Source: Flavobacterium cupreum (GTDB taxonomy: Bacteria; Bacteroidota; Bacteroidia; Flavobacteriales; Flavobacteriaceae). Taken from it: a stretch of 64,000 nucleotides of DNA. The notes beneath the pieces were generated by a model that saw nothing but the letters and a program-made list of their open reading frames with translations, was not told the DNA's origin and did no database searches. The translations under genes and the position numbers were made by a program. The DNA lies in assembly GCF_003996965.1 (NCBI RefSeq), contig NZ_QWDM01000007.1:62001-126000 (forward strand). Direction: 5' to 3'. Positions 1-9,111 of the stretch are shown piece after piece (position 1 is the stretch's first letter; every line of letters begins with the position of its first letter).

Positions 1-531
1 TTCGCTTACCCCAAATTGCTTGGCAATCATTTTCAGACGTGTTTTTTGTTCCGGTCTGGCCAGGATTTTCTTTATTAACATCACTTTGGTCGTTGTAAGT
101 TTTCTTCCGTCGGCTTTTAGGTTGTGCTCGATCAGATTCTTTTTGGCCTGGATTACATGGGGGCTTTTGCGGCTGTGTTCCATCATTTCGGCTTTTGTTG
201 CCCAGCGTAAATTACTGACATCATCATTGCTTCTGTTGTAATCCAGATGGAGTACATAACTTTGTTCTTCTGATTTTTTCGGAATGAAATACTGCGCTAC
301 TAATTTGTATAAGAAAAGATATTTGTTGACAATCTTGTCGTCTTTCTTCACTTTGAAACGGAAGGTTGGATATCCGTCGCTCAGGCCTCCTTTTAAAAGC
401 CGGCCGTTTTGTATTTCGTCGGTAAAGCTTATTAATCTTCCTCTGTTTGAAATGGCATATCTAAGCTGCAAAGAGGCATTTATTTCTATTTCTTTGAATT
501 CTTCGTTTGGATAAAATCTGTTTATTGGCAT
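1..531 (-). CDS. NUMOD4/HNH-endonuclease-like protein (3' end outside window)
   Basis: An open frame runs from an ATG at 531 down to base 1 without a stop, giving 177 residues of a protein cut by the window edge. It begins MPINRFYPNEEFKEIEI and contains a segment HLDYNRSNDDVSNLRWAT, which resembles the HNH/NUMOD4-type fold where a His and an NDxxNLRW motif form the core. The C-terminal part (LTTTKVMLIKKILARP...LKMIAKQFGVSE) looks like a helix-turn-helix of the NUMOD1/sigma-like kind. Similar short proteins are frequent in Flavobacteriaceae and are usually annotated as HNH endonucleases, but a role in DNA cleavage is not shown here because the usual HNH histidine set is incomplete. A regulatory DNA-binding role is an alternative. 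Confidence 0.6.
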   Translation of the reverse strand, partial: MPINRFYPNEEFKEIEINASLQLRYAISNRGRLISFTDEIQNGRLLKGGLSDGYPTFRFKVKKDDKIVNKYLFLYKLVAQYFIPKKSEEQSYVLHLDYNRSNDDVSNLRWATKAEMMEHSRKSPHVIQAKKNLIEHNLKADGRKLTTTKVMLIKKILARPEQKTRLKMIAKQFGVSE

Positions 532-731
532 TGTCTTTTACATTTGATTTGATTCTCAAATATAAAAAATTCAAAAAGGAGTAAAGCTATTGGATTGGTA
601 ATGAGGGCTAGTTTTATGATTCTTATAACGCTATTTTAACTTTTTTAAGAACTTTTTTAGCATTTGAAAACGGATTTTACTGCCTAAAATTTAAAAACGA
701 ATACTTTTTTGAGCCAAAAATTAGCATTAAT

Positions 732-1496
732 TTACTGATCAAGCCAATTCTTGAAATTATTTATTTCCTTTTTGCTGATAATTATCGGGTCGTCTTCAAC
801 AGGGCGAACGGTAAGTTTCAGTTCGATTTTCTGATTGGAGTGTTTGATGACTTCTTTGATAATATTTCTGTTGACAATATATTTTCTGTTGACTTTAAAG
901 AAAATCACCGGATCCAGATTGTGAATAATATCTGTGAGTGTATTATTGTATAAATGGCTGTTTCCTGAATTCACATAAATAAAAAGGTGCTTGCCCGACG
1001 CTACAAAATAGGTAATATCATTTTCGTTTACAGAAATAAGTTTGTATCCGTGGTTCACCAGAAAGTGACGCTGGATTTTGCTGGTTTCCGGACTTTCGAG
1101 TGCAACCAGTGACTGGATGGTAGCATCGCTGTTGAAAGTGTTTTTTATCTTTTTGAATTTTTCCAGTGCTTCAAACAATTCCTGTTCTTCAAATGGTTTC
1201 AGGAGATAGTCAATTGTAAAATGTTTGAAAACCCGTATGGCGTAGGAATCATAAGCCGTAACAAAAATGACAGGGCAGGCGATAATGGTTTTTTCGAAAA
1301 TTTCGAGACTTTTTCCGTCGCCGAGATGAATGTCCATAAAAGCCAGGTCAACATTGTTTTCAGCAAAAAAAGCGACAGCTTCTTTTACCGATTTTAAAAT
1401 TGTTACTTCTGCTATCGGTACAATATTTTGCTGTTCTAAAATAGATTTCAGATAACTCGAAGCGAGATATTCATCTTCAACAATGGCAATTTTCAT
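732..1496 (-). CDS. LytTR-family response regulator
   Basis: This 254-residue protein has an N-terminal receiver domain (about 1-120) with acidic residues ED at 7-8, the phospho-acceptor Asp55 in LAFMDIHLGD, and the conserved Lys in DYLLKPF. Residues 145-254 form a LytTR DNA-binding domain (FLVNHGYKLISVNENDITYF...FKVNRKYIVNRNII). LytTR proteins bind as dimers to two short direct repeats about 21 bp apart. The matching LytS-type kinase is not adjacent but lies at 9099-10670, across the metalloprotease-SusC-SusD operon, and a 21-bp-spaced direct repeat sits upstream of that operon. The inference is that the pair controls it. A possible -7 box on the minus strand (TATATTTG) lies at 1553-1560. 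Confidence 0.9.
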   Translation of the reverse strand: MKIAIVEDEYLASSYLKSILEQQNIVPIAEVTILKSVKEAVAFFAENNVDLAFMDIHLGDGKSLEIFEKTIIACPVIFVTAYDSYAIRVFKHFTIDYLLKPFEEQELFEALEKFKKIKNTFNSDATIQSLVALESPETSKIQRHFLVNHGYKLISVNENDITYFVASGKHLFIYVNSGNSHLYNNTLTDIIHNLDPVIFFKVNRKYIVNRNIIKEVIKHSNQKIELKLTVRPVEDDPIIISKKEINNFKNWLDQ

Positions 1497-1683
1497 CTTC
1501 TTTTGAATGGTATATTGCTTTGAAACTACTACAAAGCTGGTATTTGACTCTGCAAATATATTAGTTAAGCTTTATAATTGATGATCCTGAATTGTTTTTT
1601 ATTGAAATTTTGAAGTGATTTTGTTTAATGCGAGCGTTTAAATCAGGTAATGTGTTTTTATTTCACTGCTATAATAAACAAAA

Positions 1684-1711
1684 AGAGGCCCAGTTTTGCA
1701 ACTGGACCTCT
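1684..1711 (-). terminator. Intrinsic terminator after SusD gene
   Basis: A 12-bp stem with a 4-base loop (AGAGGCCCAGTT / AACTGGACCTCT). The one non-Watson-Crick position becomes a G-U wobble in the minus-strand transcript, which then continues with TTTTTGTTTATT. It lies 21 bases past the SusD stop codon and should end the metalloprotease-SusC-SusD transcript before the response regulator gene. Confidence 0.85.
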
Positions 1712-1731
1712 TTAAAAAAAAACAATAGGTA

Positions 1732-3051
1732 TTATAGATTGGGATTGTTTAATCTCGCATTTGCCGGGTAAATAATGGTATAACGCGGATCGTTTTGTAT
1801 CAGTTTGTAAGTATCACCATCTAAGGTATGGATGATTTCTTTTTGGGTTGTTCTTCTTAAATCAAACCAACGGTGTCCTTCAACAGCAAATTCACGGTGT
1901 CTTTCTTCCAAAATGAAGTTGGTTAAATCAGCAGCATTCATTGCATTGACAGTGGTTTCAAGTTGTGTATATCCTGCAGCGGTATATCTGTTTTTGATAA
2001 AACTTAAAACGGTTGTTTTAGCATCACCAATATTGTTCAGTTTTAATGCAGTTTCTGCTTTTGTCAAATACAACTCAGAAGTTCTGAAAGAACATTTCTG
2101 ATCATCGTTACCTCCTTTTTGAATTCTGAAACGGCTCCCGTTTGCTAAAAAGTAAAGAGGAAAACGTAAATCAGTAGTCTTGCTGTAGGCCGCAATTAAG
2201 TCAGGTGAAGCATAAGATGTTCCTTTAAGACCGTTAATGTATCCGTCTTCAAGCGCTAAAATTGATTCTTTTGAATTGAATTTAGTTGCGAAAACCGGTG
2301 TAGCTTTTAAGTCCACTAAAGTACTGTTGATCGCCAGAGCTTTGTTGGCAGCATCAAAAGATTTTTGCCATTGTTGCTGGTACAAAAAGATACGGCTTTC
2401 CAAACTAAATAATGCAGCTTTAGAAAAACGGTAGTTTTTACCAGTTGCCTGTGTATCTAAATTGATTAATTTCTCCGCTTCCTGCGTATCAGCAATAATC
2501 TGATTGTAAATTACTCCAACGCTTTCAGGTACAAAAGCCTGCTCTAAATCGATCTCAAGTGCCAAAGGAACTCCTTTGTCTGCACCTGCAGTTGCAGCGT
2601 TGTATGGTTTACCAAAAAGGTTTACCAAATCAAAGTATGCCATTGCTCTTAATGCATAGGCTTCTCCAATTAACTGATTCTTTTCCGGTGACGGAGCTAA
2701 TTTTGACGTTGCTTCGTTGATGACCACATTCGTGTAGAAAATTACAGTATACAAATCCTGATATTGGAAGGTAAATGTAATACGGTCCGGATTAGAATCT
2801 TTCCAGGTATAAATGTCTTTGTAAACATTCAACTCATCGCTAAATTCATTCATTGTCAATTCGTCTGTACGAACTGCCGTCAATGACTTGTGTTCCGGAT
2901 AAGTTGCATATCCTGTTGTTAAAACAGCACGATATTGTTCAAGGGTTTGTGGAATTACACTGCCTATAGGTGTAATATCCAGGTAATCGTCGCAACTTGT
3001 TACCGCAAGTGCAGCAACAAAAAGGGCTATATATTTTGAGAATTTTTTCAT
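1732..3051 (-). CDS. SusD/RagB-family outer-membrane substrate-binding lipoprotein
   Basis: The 439-residue product starts with a lipoprotein signal (MKKFSKYIALFVAALAVTSC, lipidated Cys at 20) followed by DDYLDITP, the usual N-terminus of SusD proteins. The C-terminal part contains the SusD hallmarks YLTKAETALKLN and EERHREFAVEGHRWFDLRR. SusD proteins sit on the cell surface as the lid of a SusC channel and bind the substrate. The gene follows the SusC gene by 12 bases and ends the operon. At 439 residues it is a short member of the family. No carbohydrate enzyme is nearby; the partner is a metalloprotease, so peptides or protein fragments are a reasonable guess for the substrate, but this is inference. 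Confidence 0.93.
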   Translation of the reverse strand: MKKFSKYIALFVAALAVTSCDDYLDITPIGSVIPQTLEQYRAVLTTGYATYPEHKSLTAVRTDELTMNEFSDELNVYKDIYTWKDSNPDRITFTFQYQDLYTVIFYTNVVINEATSKLAPSPEKNQLIGEAYALRAMAYFDLVNLFGKPYNAATAGADKGVPLALEIDLEQAFVPESVGVIYNQIIADTQEAEKLINLDTQATGKNYRFSKAALFSLESRIFLYQQQWQKSFDAANKALAINSTLVDLKATPVFATKFNSKESILALEDGYINGLKGTSYASPDLIAAYSKTTDLRFPLYFLANGSRFRIQKGGNDDQKCSFRTSELYLTKAETALKLNNIGDAKTTVLSFIKNRYTAAGYTQLETTVNAMNAADLTNFILEERHREFAVEGHRWFDLRRTTQKEIIHTLDGDTYKLIQNDPRYTIIYPANARLNNPNL

Positions 3052-3063
3052 CTTTAAATTTTA

Positions 3064-6000
3064 TTAGAAAGTTACATTACATCCTAAAGTGAATGACTTA
3101 GGAACTGGTTGTGCATAAATGTTTCCGAATGTTTCAGGGTCAAAATATCCTTTGTAATCAGAACTGATTACGAATAAGTTTCTTGCCTCGACATTAAAAC
3201 GGATGCTTTGAATGTTGATTTGGTCTGTAAACGCTTTAGGGAATGTATACCCCAGACGAATACTGCTTAATCTCATATAACTCATTTCGCTAACCCATGT
3301 ATCTAAATAATTGTAAGTTGGAATTTGGTTTTGTCCGGAATACCATAGGTATGCCATGTAAGAATCTCCTGTTCCTGAATCTTTACCATTAATTGCAGGT
3401 AAATTAGAGGATGTATTTGTTGGAGACCATGCGTTCAAAATTTCATTACTGTAATTTTGTCCTCTGTCAACTGTTGTTCCGTTGTAAGGAGGAGTTCTTA
3501 CTACTGTTTGTTTTAAATTAAAAGAAGCAGCAATGGTAAGATCAAAATTACTTACTTTGAAAGTATTCGTGATACCTCCTGTAAATTTAGGGTCTCTGTC
3601 TCCTAAGTAGGTAAACAAATCTCTGAATTCGCTTGCTGATAATCTTGACTGCGTCAATTCTCCAGGGAAGAAGTCAGCATACGGATCAAATAAACCAAAG
3701 AATGTCTGAGTGTTTACCGTTTCTCCTTTTTTGTTTACAAATAAAGGATATCCGTTTTCGTCAATTCCGTTTGTTTTAAATCCAAAGATAGCATTTACAC
3801 CGCGTCCTTCTCTGTTAGGCAGGTAATCAGCGTCACGTACTTCGATACGGTCAATGTTACTTTTGTTATGAGAAAAGTTAATGCTTGTATTCCATTTAAA
3901 GTTTGGACGATCGATATTCTTTGTAGACAAAGTAATTTCGTACCCTTTATTACTTACTTGTGCCCAGTTTAAATTCGTGTATTCAAAACCATTTTCTAAC
4001 GGAAGTGCTCTTAAACCAATAAGGTCTGTACTTTTTCTTCCGTATAAATCAGTTACAATGCTGATACGGTTATTGAATAAACCAAGGTCCATACCTAAGT
4101 TGGTATTTGTTGTTTTTTCCCAACGTAATTTATCATTTGGCGGGCTTTCCACTACAAGTGTAGGTTCTGTTTGTCCCGGTAAAATAATAGTACTGCTTCC
4201 TCTACCCACTACATATGGAGAAGTTCCCTTGTCAATGTTTCCTTGTAATCCGTAAGAAGCACGAAGTCTCAAGTTAGAAAGTGTTAAATTATCTTTTAAG
4301 AAATCTTCTTCAGAAACGGCCCATGAAGCAGAAGTAGACCAAAGTGGTAAATATTTATATTTTGGATCTACACCAAATAAATCAGAACCATCGTATCTGA
4401 CACTTCCAAAGAAGCTGTACTTTCTGTCATAGGTATAAGAAGCTGTTGCAAAAAAGGAAGCAAAAGCATTCTCATTTTTCGTCTTAATATACGTTTTGTA
4501 ATCTGCGTCGTTAGCAAAAGATGTCGTTGGGAAAATAATTTGTTGTGTAGTTAAATTATTTTTATCAAAACCAAATCCTTTAGTGGCAACAAAAGTATTG
4601 TAATTTCTTCTTAACTCATTACCTACCATTGCTTCAATTTCATGTTTCTCTCCAATAACTTTAGAGTAGTTGATCATTGTTTTCAGGTTGTACTGGAAAA
4701 AGTCAGTATTGCTGTTTTGGATCACACCACCATCAGGAAGGAAATAATTGAACGCTCCGTTTGAGAAATATCTTGATTTTTCTCTTTGTTTTCTGGTGTA
4801 GTAAGTCTCTTTACCAGCATATTTTTCACTAGACGTGTTGTCTAATTGTAAACCTAACTGGCTAGTTACTTTTAAATCTTTAGTTACTTTATATTCAGCA
4901 TCCAATAAAGCTTTTACGGCTCTGGTTTTTAAATCATAAGACGTATTGGCTCTTTCTTCCAGGAAGTTAAAAGGCACGTAACGATCTGAATAACCTGAAA
5001 TGTCCTGGTCATATTTATAACTTCCGTCTGCGTTATAAGGAGTTAAATATGGGTTTACATTTCTGGAGTAATTTGCAGGATTTGTAAAAGCATCCGTATC
5101 GGTCAGATAAGAAATAGTTTTGTTTTCAGATCCGAAGATTCCAACACCAACCTTAAATTTGTCTGTAATCTCGTAGTTGTTTTTTAACGTTAAGTTGTAA
5201 CGTTTGAAACCAGTTCCAATAGTTGTTCCTTTCTCATCATAGTATCCTAAAGAGAAATAGTAATCTGATTTTTCACCACCTCCGGATAAACTTAAACCGT
5301 GTTGTGTATTTATTGCAGTCTGGTACAATAAGTTACCCCAGTTAGTGTTGTTTCCTCTCAGGTTGTTGATCGATTGTTGTGTCTGTGGGCTCAAAGAAGA
5401 GAATCCACCGGCTCTGAAAGCTGCTAATTCATTCGATCCGTTAAGGATACGAGCAATATCACCACCGGTGTCTCTATAAGTTAAATCTTCACGGCCCGCC
5501 ATGCTAAGTTCTAAATCAACTTTCTCACTTGCGTTCATTAAGTTTAATTTAGAAAATTCAGGTCTTTGCGTAATAAAAGTATTCGTATTGAAACTTACAA
5601 CCATTTTACCGGCTCTACCTTTTTTAGTAGTCACTACGATTACACCATTTGCGGCACGCGCTCCGTAGATAGCTGTTGCAGCGGCATCTTTTAGAATGGT
5701 AATATCTTTAATATCATCAGGGTTTAAACCTGCGATAGAATAATTAGTAAGATTATCTATATTATCTTTATCGTAGTTTTTTGGAACTTCATTGTTCTCT
5801 AATGGTAAACCATCCAATACCCATAACGGATCTTGTGTACCATTTAGGGAAGCAGTACCCCTGATTCTGATTTTTGCCGGTGCTCCCGGTGCTCCTGACG
5901 GAGTACTCACAGCAACCCCTGCAATTTGTCCAACTAACAACTGGTCAATACTCGAAACCCCTGTTTGCTGAATCGCAGACATGTCAATTTTTGTAACGGC

Positions 6001-6402
6001 AGAAGTAAGTTTTCTTTTCTCAATTTTCTGGTAACCTGTTACCACTACTTCCTGAAGCTTTGCAGTCTCAGATTTTAAGCTGACAGTATAATTTTTCTGA
6101 GCATCTAATTCAAGAGTATACGATTTGTATCCCATAAAAGTAACTCTCAAAGAAGTAATATTCTTTGCTATTTTCAAGGTAAACTTACCATCAAAATCGG
6201 TTGTTGTTCCGATTCCTTCACTTTGAATAATTCCGGCATAGGATGTTTTGTTTGAAATCGAATTGTTTTCAACAAAAATCGATGCACCGGGTATTGGCGA
6301 CTGATCCGCTTCGTCTAGTATTATACCCGTAATAGTTCGGGTTTCCTGCGAGTATCCTGCGATGGCCAGGAGAAGCAGTAGGGCATGTAAAATTTTTCTC
6401 AT
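3064..6402 (-). CDS. SusC/RagA-family TonB-dependent transporter
   Basis: An 1112-residue outer-membrane receptor with a signal peptide (about 1-18), a CarboxypepD_reg-like domain (about 21-112), a TonB box region (ELQEVVVTGYQK), a plug domain with the typical IRIRGTASLNG and GARAANGVIVVTTKKG segments, and a C-terminal beta barrel ending in SFTLGCNVTF with a terminal Phe. It forms the energised channel with the SusD lipoprotein encoded 12 bases downstream. It is the second gene of an operon headed by a secreted zinc metalloprotease, so import of proteolysis products is the simplest reading. The start at 6402 fits a short signal peptide and the 18-base spacing from the preceding stop. Confidence 0.95.
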   Translation of the reverse strand: MRKILHALLLLLAIAGYSQETRTITGIILDEADQSPIPGASIFVENNSISNKTSYAGIIQSEGIGTTTDFDGKFTLKIAKNITSLRVTFMGYKSYTLELDAQKNYTVSLKSETAKLQEVVVTGYQKIEKRKLTSAVTKIDMSAIQQTGVSSIDQLLVGQIAGVAVSTPSGAPGAPAKIRIRGTASLNGTQDPLWVLDGLPLENNEVPKNYDKDNIDNLTNYSIAGLNPDDIKDITILKDAAATAIYGARAANGVIVVTTKKGRAGKMVVSFNTNTFITQRPEFSKLNLMNASEKVDLELSMAGREDLTYRDTGGDIARILNGSNELAAFRAGGFSSLSPQTQQSINNLRGNNTNWGNLLYQTAINTQHGLSLSGGGEKSDYYFSLGYYDEKGTTIGTGFKRYNLTLKNNYEITDKFKVGVGIFGSENKTISYLTDTDAFTNPANYSRNVNPYLTPYNADGSYKYDQDISGYSDRYVPFNFLEERANTSYDLKTRAVKALLDAEYKVTKDLKVTSQLGLQLDNTSSEKYAGKETYYTRKQREKSRYFSNGAFNYFLPDGGVIQNSNTDFFQYNLKTMINYSKVIGEKHEIEAMVGNELRRNYNTFVATKGFGFDKNNLTTQQIIFPTTSFANDADYKTYIKTKNENAFASFFATASYTYDRKYSFFGSVRYDGSDLFGVDPKYKYLPLWSTSASWAVSEEDFLKDNLTLSNLRLRASYGLQGNIDKGTSPYVVGRGSSTIILPGQTEPTLVVESPPNDKLRWEKTTNTNLGMDLGLFNNRISIVTDLYGRKSTDLIGLRALPLENGFEYTNLNWAQVSNKGYEITLSTKNIDRPNFKWNTSINFSHNKSNIDRIEVRDADYLPNREGRGVNAIFGFKTNGIDENGYPLFVNKKGETVNTQTFFGLFDPYADFFPGELTQSRLSASEFRDLFTYLGDRDPKFTGGITNTFKVSNFDLTIAASFNLKQTVVRTPPYNGTTVDRGQNYSNEILNAWSPTNTSSNLPAINGKDSGTGDSYMAYLWYSGQNQIPTYNYLDTWVSEMSYMRLSSIRLGYTFPKAFTDQINIQSIRFNVEARNLFVISSDYKGYFDPETFGNIYAQPVPKSFTLGCNVTF

Positions 6403-6420
6403 GTTTTTGGGGGTTATTTA

Positions 6421-9012
6421 TTAAAAGGTTGTGTTACTTAATGCTTTTTCTATTCTTTGTATTAAATCGGTATAATGGTTCTGAGTGGACTCATCTCCGG
6501 TATTCTTTTTGCTTTTTAACAGTTGAAGCACTTTTCCAAGTTCTCCTTTTTTATCAGAAGTGACTTCTGTAACTCTTTTTAAAGAGTACTGATTTATGTT
6601 TCTTATCATTTCTCCGTCCTGCATATACGTACATAACTGAGGCATGCTTAAGGTGTGTAAATCAACTGTCTTCTTAGGGTCTGTTTTTTCAAATATTTTA
6701 TTTGTTGATACAATTAAAATATCTACATAATTCTTTTGGGTCATACGCTCCAGAATCGTTAATGATTTGTTTAGGATCGTCGGGGCAAAAATCTGCTGAT
6801 GTAATTTTTTGAATAATTCATTTACGGTAAAAACCTTTTCTTTGGTTCCATTACGCTGATATAATTCATTCTCCGTCATTCTTAATAAACGATCATCACC
6901 TAGTAAATCGTTCAATATCCCGCATTGTAATTCTCTTGCCAAAGTATAAGGCGTATATTCATAAGGTCCTAATGGAGAATCTTTTAACGGATTCGTTTTG
7001 TCCAGAATCGGATTAAAAAACAACCATTGCGGAATCGTTATTGCATTCTTCACTAAATAGTCTGCCGCTCTTTTTTGCATGGCAGCGGGAACCGGAACGT
7101 AGCTTTGTTTGTTATCTCCGTGAACGGTTACGTTCAGATAGATTCCACCAATATTGTTTAGTACGTGACGGTTGTACAATTGCCACTGACCAATGGTTCC
7201 AATGTATAATTTAGCCGTTTCATAATAAGACTGATCTTTATCGTAGGTCCAGTCTAAAATATTATCTACGACACGTTTTAGGTTTTTCAATCCGTATTCA
7301 CTTGCTTTGACAGCATCATTTCCTAAATCTTCCGATTGGGAACGCGGATCAACTACTTCTCCCTGCTGTTCGCCATAAAAATAAATCGGATCATTTTGAT
7401 GAGAAGCGATGATAGCATTCAGTTTTAATCTCTCATTATCATTATTCGAATACCATCTGTATCCCCATTCGATAGCGTATTTGTCATATTCACCAATTTT
7501 TGGAGTAATAGCCGTAACGTTATCTTCCGGTTGTGCTACATAATTATAACGGGCATAATCCATAATCGAAGGAGCCGTTCCACCCATTTTTGCCGTGAAT
7601 TCTTTAGAACGCAAAGACTCAACATCATAAGCAAAAGAGGCACCCATATTATGTTTCAGACCAAAAGTGTGACCAACTTCGTGAGACGATACAAAACGGA
7701 TCGCTTCGCCCATATGTTCGTCGCTAAAGGTATTTCCTCTTGCTTTCGGGTCAATTGGCCCGGTCTGAATACGCATCCAGCTCTGTAAAGACGTCATTAC
7801 ATTATGCCACCAGATAATATCGGCTTCAATAATTTCACCGCTTCTTGGGTCAACAACCGATGGTCCCATCGCATTTGACTTTTGCGAAGCAGCATAAGTA
7901 ATAACAGAATAACGTACATCGTCAATATCAAAATCCAAATCGGCTTCTGTAGGCTCTTTGGCAATGATAGCATTTTTAAAACCGGCTTTTTCAAAAGTAA
8001 CCTGCCAGTCGTGAACACCGTCAATAATATATTTTCTCCACTGTTTTGGAGTCGAAGGATCGATATAATAAACGATAGGTTTTTTAGGTTCCACCAATTC
8101 ACCTTTCAGATATCTTTCTTCATCTTCCTTTTTTGGTTCTAATCTCCAGCGGGTAATTAGTTCTTTTTCAACCATTGCCTGTTGGGCATCGGCAAAATAC
8201 CAGTGTTTTTCTGTGAAAAAGCCAATGCGTTTATCGGAAAAACGGGGTTTCATCGGAACTTTATCCAGTAAAACAATATTGCTTGTCACCCCAAGGGTTA
8301 CAGATAAAGCAGGACCGCCTTCACTAACGGAAGTCGTTAACTGCGATTTTACTACCACATTTTTCGGGAATGCTTTCAGGCTTTCTATATACGATAAATT
8401 CGAAAGTACCGAACCTCCAAATTCGATATTGCTAAGGACATCGTTAAAGCTTTTTTGTTTTCCGTCAAAAATTTTGTTAACCTTAATAACAACCGAAGTC
8501 GAATCATTATTTTTGGTTTCGATATCAAATACTTCAATAATGGATTCTGAAAAATTATCTTTTACCGAAGCGGTTATTGCATCTTCTTTTGGGGAAGAAA
8601 CTTTAGGCAGATAAGACTTTACCCAAACTTTCTTTGCTACTGTATCTTTATAGAAAGTGATTACTTTGTTTTCGTAATTCATTCCTTTATTGAATCCGAA
8701 ATCATTAACCTGAAAAGGAACCTGCGATAATTTGTTTACTATCAGAAATTCTCTTTCGAATAAACTATCCTGAATTTCAAAATAAACATCTGTTTTAACC
8801 TGTATAATATTGAAAAGACCTTTTTTTACCGTTCCTTTTTTTACAAGGTCATTGTATTTCTTTCCTTTTTTGGAAAATGTGCTGTCTTTTGCAATTTCAG
8901 TATCGTTTTCTTTTTTCTTATTTTTTTGTGAAAAAACAGAAATAGGGCCTACTAAAAATAAAACTAATGCGACGATTACTTTTACATTACACAGGATTGC
9001 CTTTTTCCTCAT
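6421..9012 (-). CDS. Secreted zinc-dependent metalloprotease (DUF5117/DUF5118/DUF4953 type)
   Basis: An 863-residue protein with an N-terminal signal peptide (hydrophobic 10-28, ending ISVFSQ) and a metzincin zinc motif HEVGHTFGLKH (His444, Glu445, His448, His454). The long N-terminal part matches the DUF5118/DUF5117 architecture seen in Bacteroidota proteases, and the catalytic region matches DUF4953, with the usual followers MGASFAYDVESLR and SIMDYARYNYVAQ. It acts outside the cytoplasm on protein or peptide substrates that are not known. It heads an operon with a SusC/SusD pair (18-base and 12-base gaps). An 11-bp direct repeat with 21-bp spacing lies 68-99 bases upstream of its start and probably controls it. 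Confidence 0.88.
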   Translation of the reverse strand: MRKKAILCNVKVIVALVLFLVGPISVFSQKNKKKENDTEIAKDSTFSKKGKKYNDLVKKGTVKKGLFNIIQVKTDVYFEIQDSLFEREFLIVNKLSQVPFQVNDFGFNKGMNYENKVITFYKDTVAKKVWVKSYLPKVSSPKEDAITASVKDNFSESIIEVFDIETKNNDSTSVVIKVNKIFDGKQKSFNDVLSNIEFGGSVLSNLSYIESLKAFPKNVVVKSQLTTSVSEGGPALSVTLGVTSNIVLLDKVPMKPRFSDKRIGFFTEKHWYFADAQQAMVEKELITRWRLEPKKEDEERYLKGELVEPKKPIVYYIDPSTPKQWRKYIIDGVHDWQVTFEKAGFKNAIIAKEPTEADLDFDIDDVRYSVITYAASQKSNAMGPSVVDPRSGEIIEADIIWWHNVMTSLQSWMRIQTGPIDPKARGNTFSDEHMGEAIRFVSSHEVGHTFGLKHNMGASFAYDVESLRSKEFTAKMGGTAPSIMDYARYNYVAQPEDNVTAITPKIGEYDKYAIEWGYRWYSNNDNERLKLNAIIASHQNDPIYFYGEQQGEVVDPRSQSEDLGNDAVKASEYGLKNLKRVVDNILDWTYDKDQSYYETAKLYIGTIGQWQLYNRHVLNNIGGIYLNVTVHGDNKQSYVPVPAAMQKRAADYLVKNAITIPQWLFFNPILDKTNPLKDSPLGPYEYTPYTLARELQCGILNDLLGDDRLLRMTENELYQRNGTKEKVFTVNELFKKLHQQIFAPTILNKSLTILERMTQKNYVDILIVSTNKIFEKTDPKKTVDLHTLSMPQLCTYMQDGEMIRNINQYSLKRVTEVTSDKKGELGKVLQLLKSKKNTGDESTQNHYTDLIQRIEKALSNTTF

Positions 9013-9079
9013 TGTGGTGTTAATTTTAGGTTAATTTTTGCTCGAAAATATTTGTAATCCGGTCAAAAAAAAAAGGAAA

Positions 9080-9111
9080 AGGAGTGAATGGCTTTTTTTT
9101 AGGAGTGAATG
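9080..9111 (-). promoter_or_regulatory. Direct repeat, probable LytTR operator
   Basis: AGGAGTGAATG occurs twice, at 9080-9090 and 9101-9111, identical over 11 bases and with start points exactly 21 bp apart (two DNA turns). This matches the layout of LytTR-protein sites such as those of AgrA and ComE, which are two roughly 9-bp direct repeats 21-22 bp apart. The distal copy overlaps the last codons and stop of the upstream kinase gene. A weak minus-strand -7-like element (TATTTTCG) lies at 9043-9050, which would place the repeats at about -45 to -75, a normal activator position. Confidence 0.65.

Noticed and set aside
20..514. Plus-strand frames of 73 and 76 codons at the left edge
   Set aside because: They run antisense to the NUMOD4/HNH-like gene, which has recognisable protein motifs on the minus strand.
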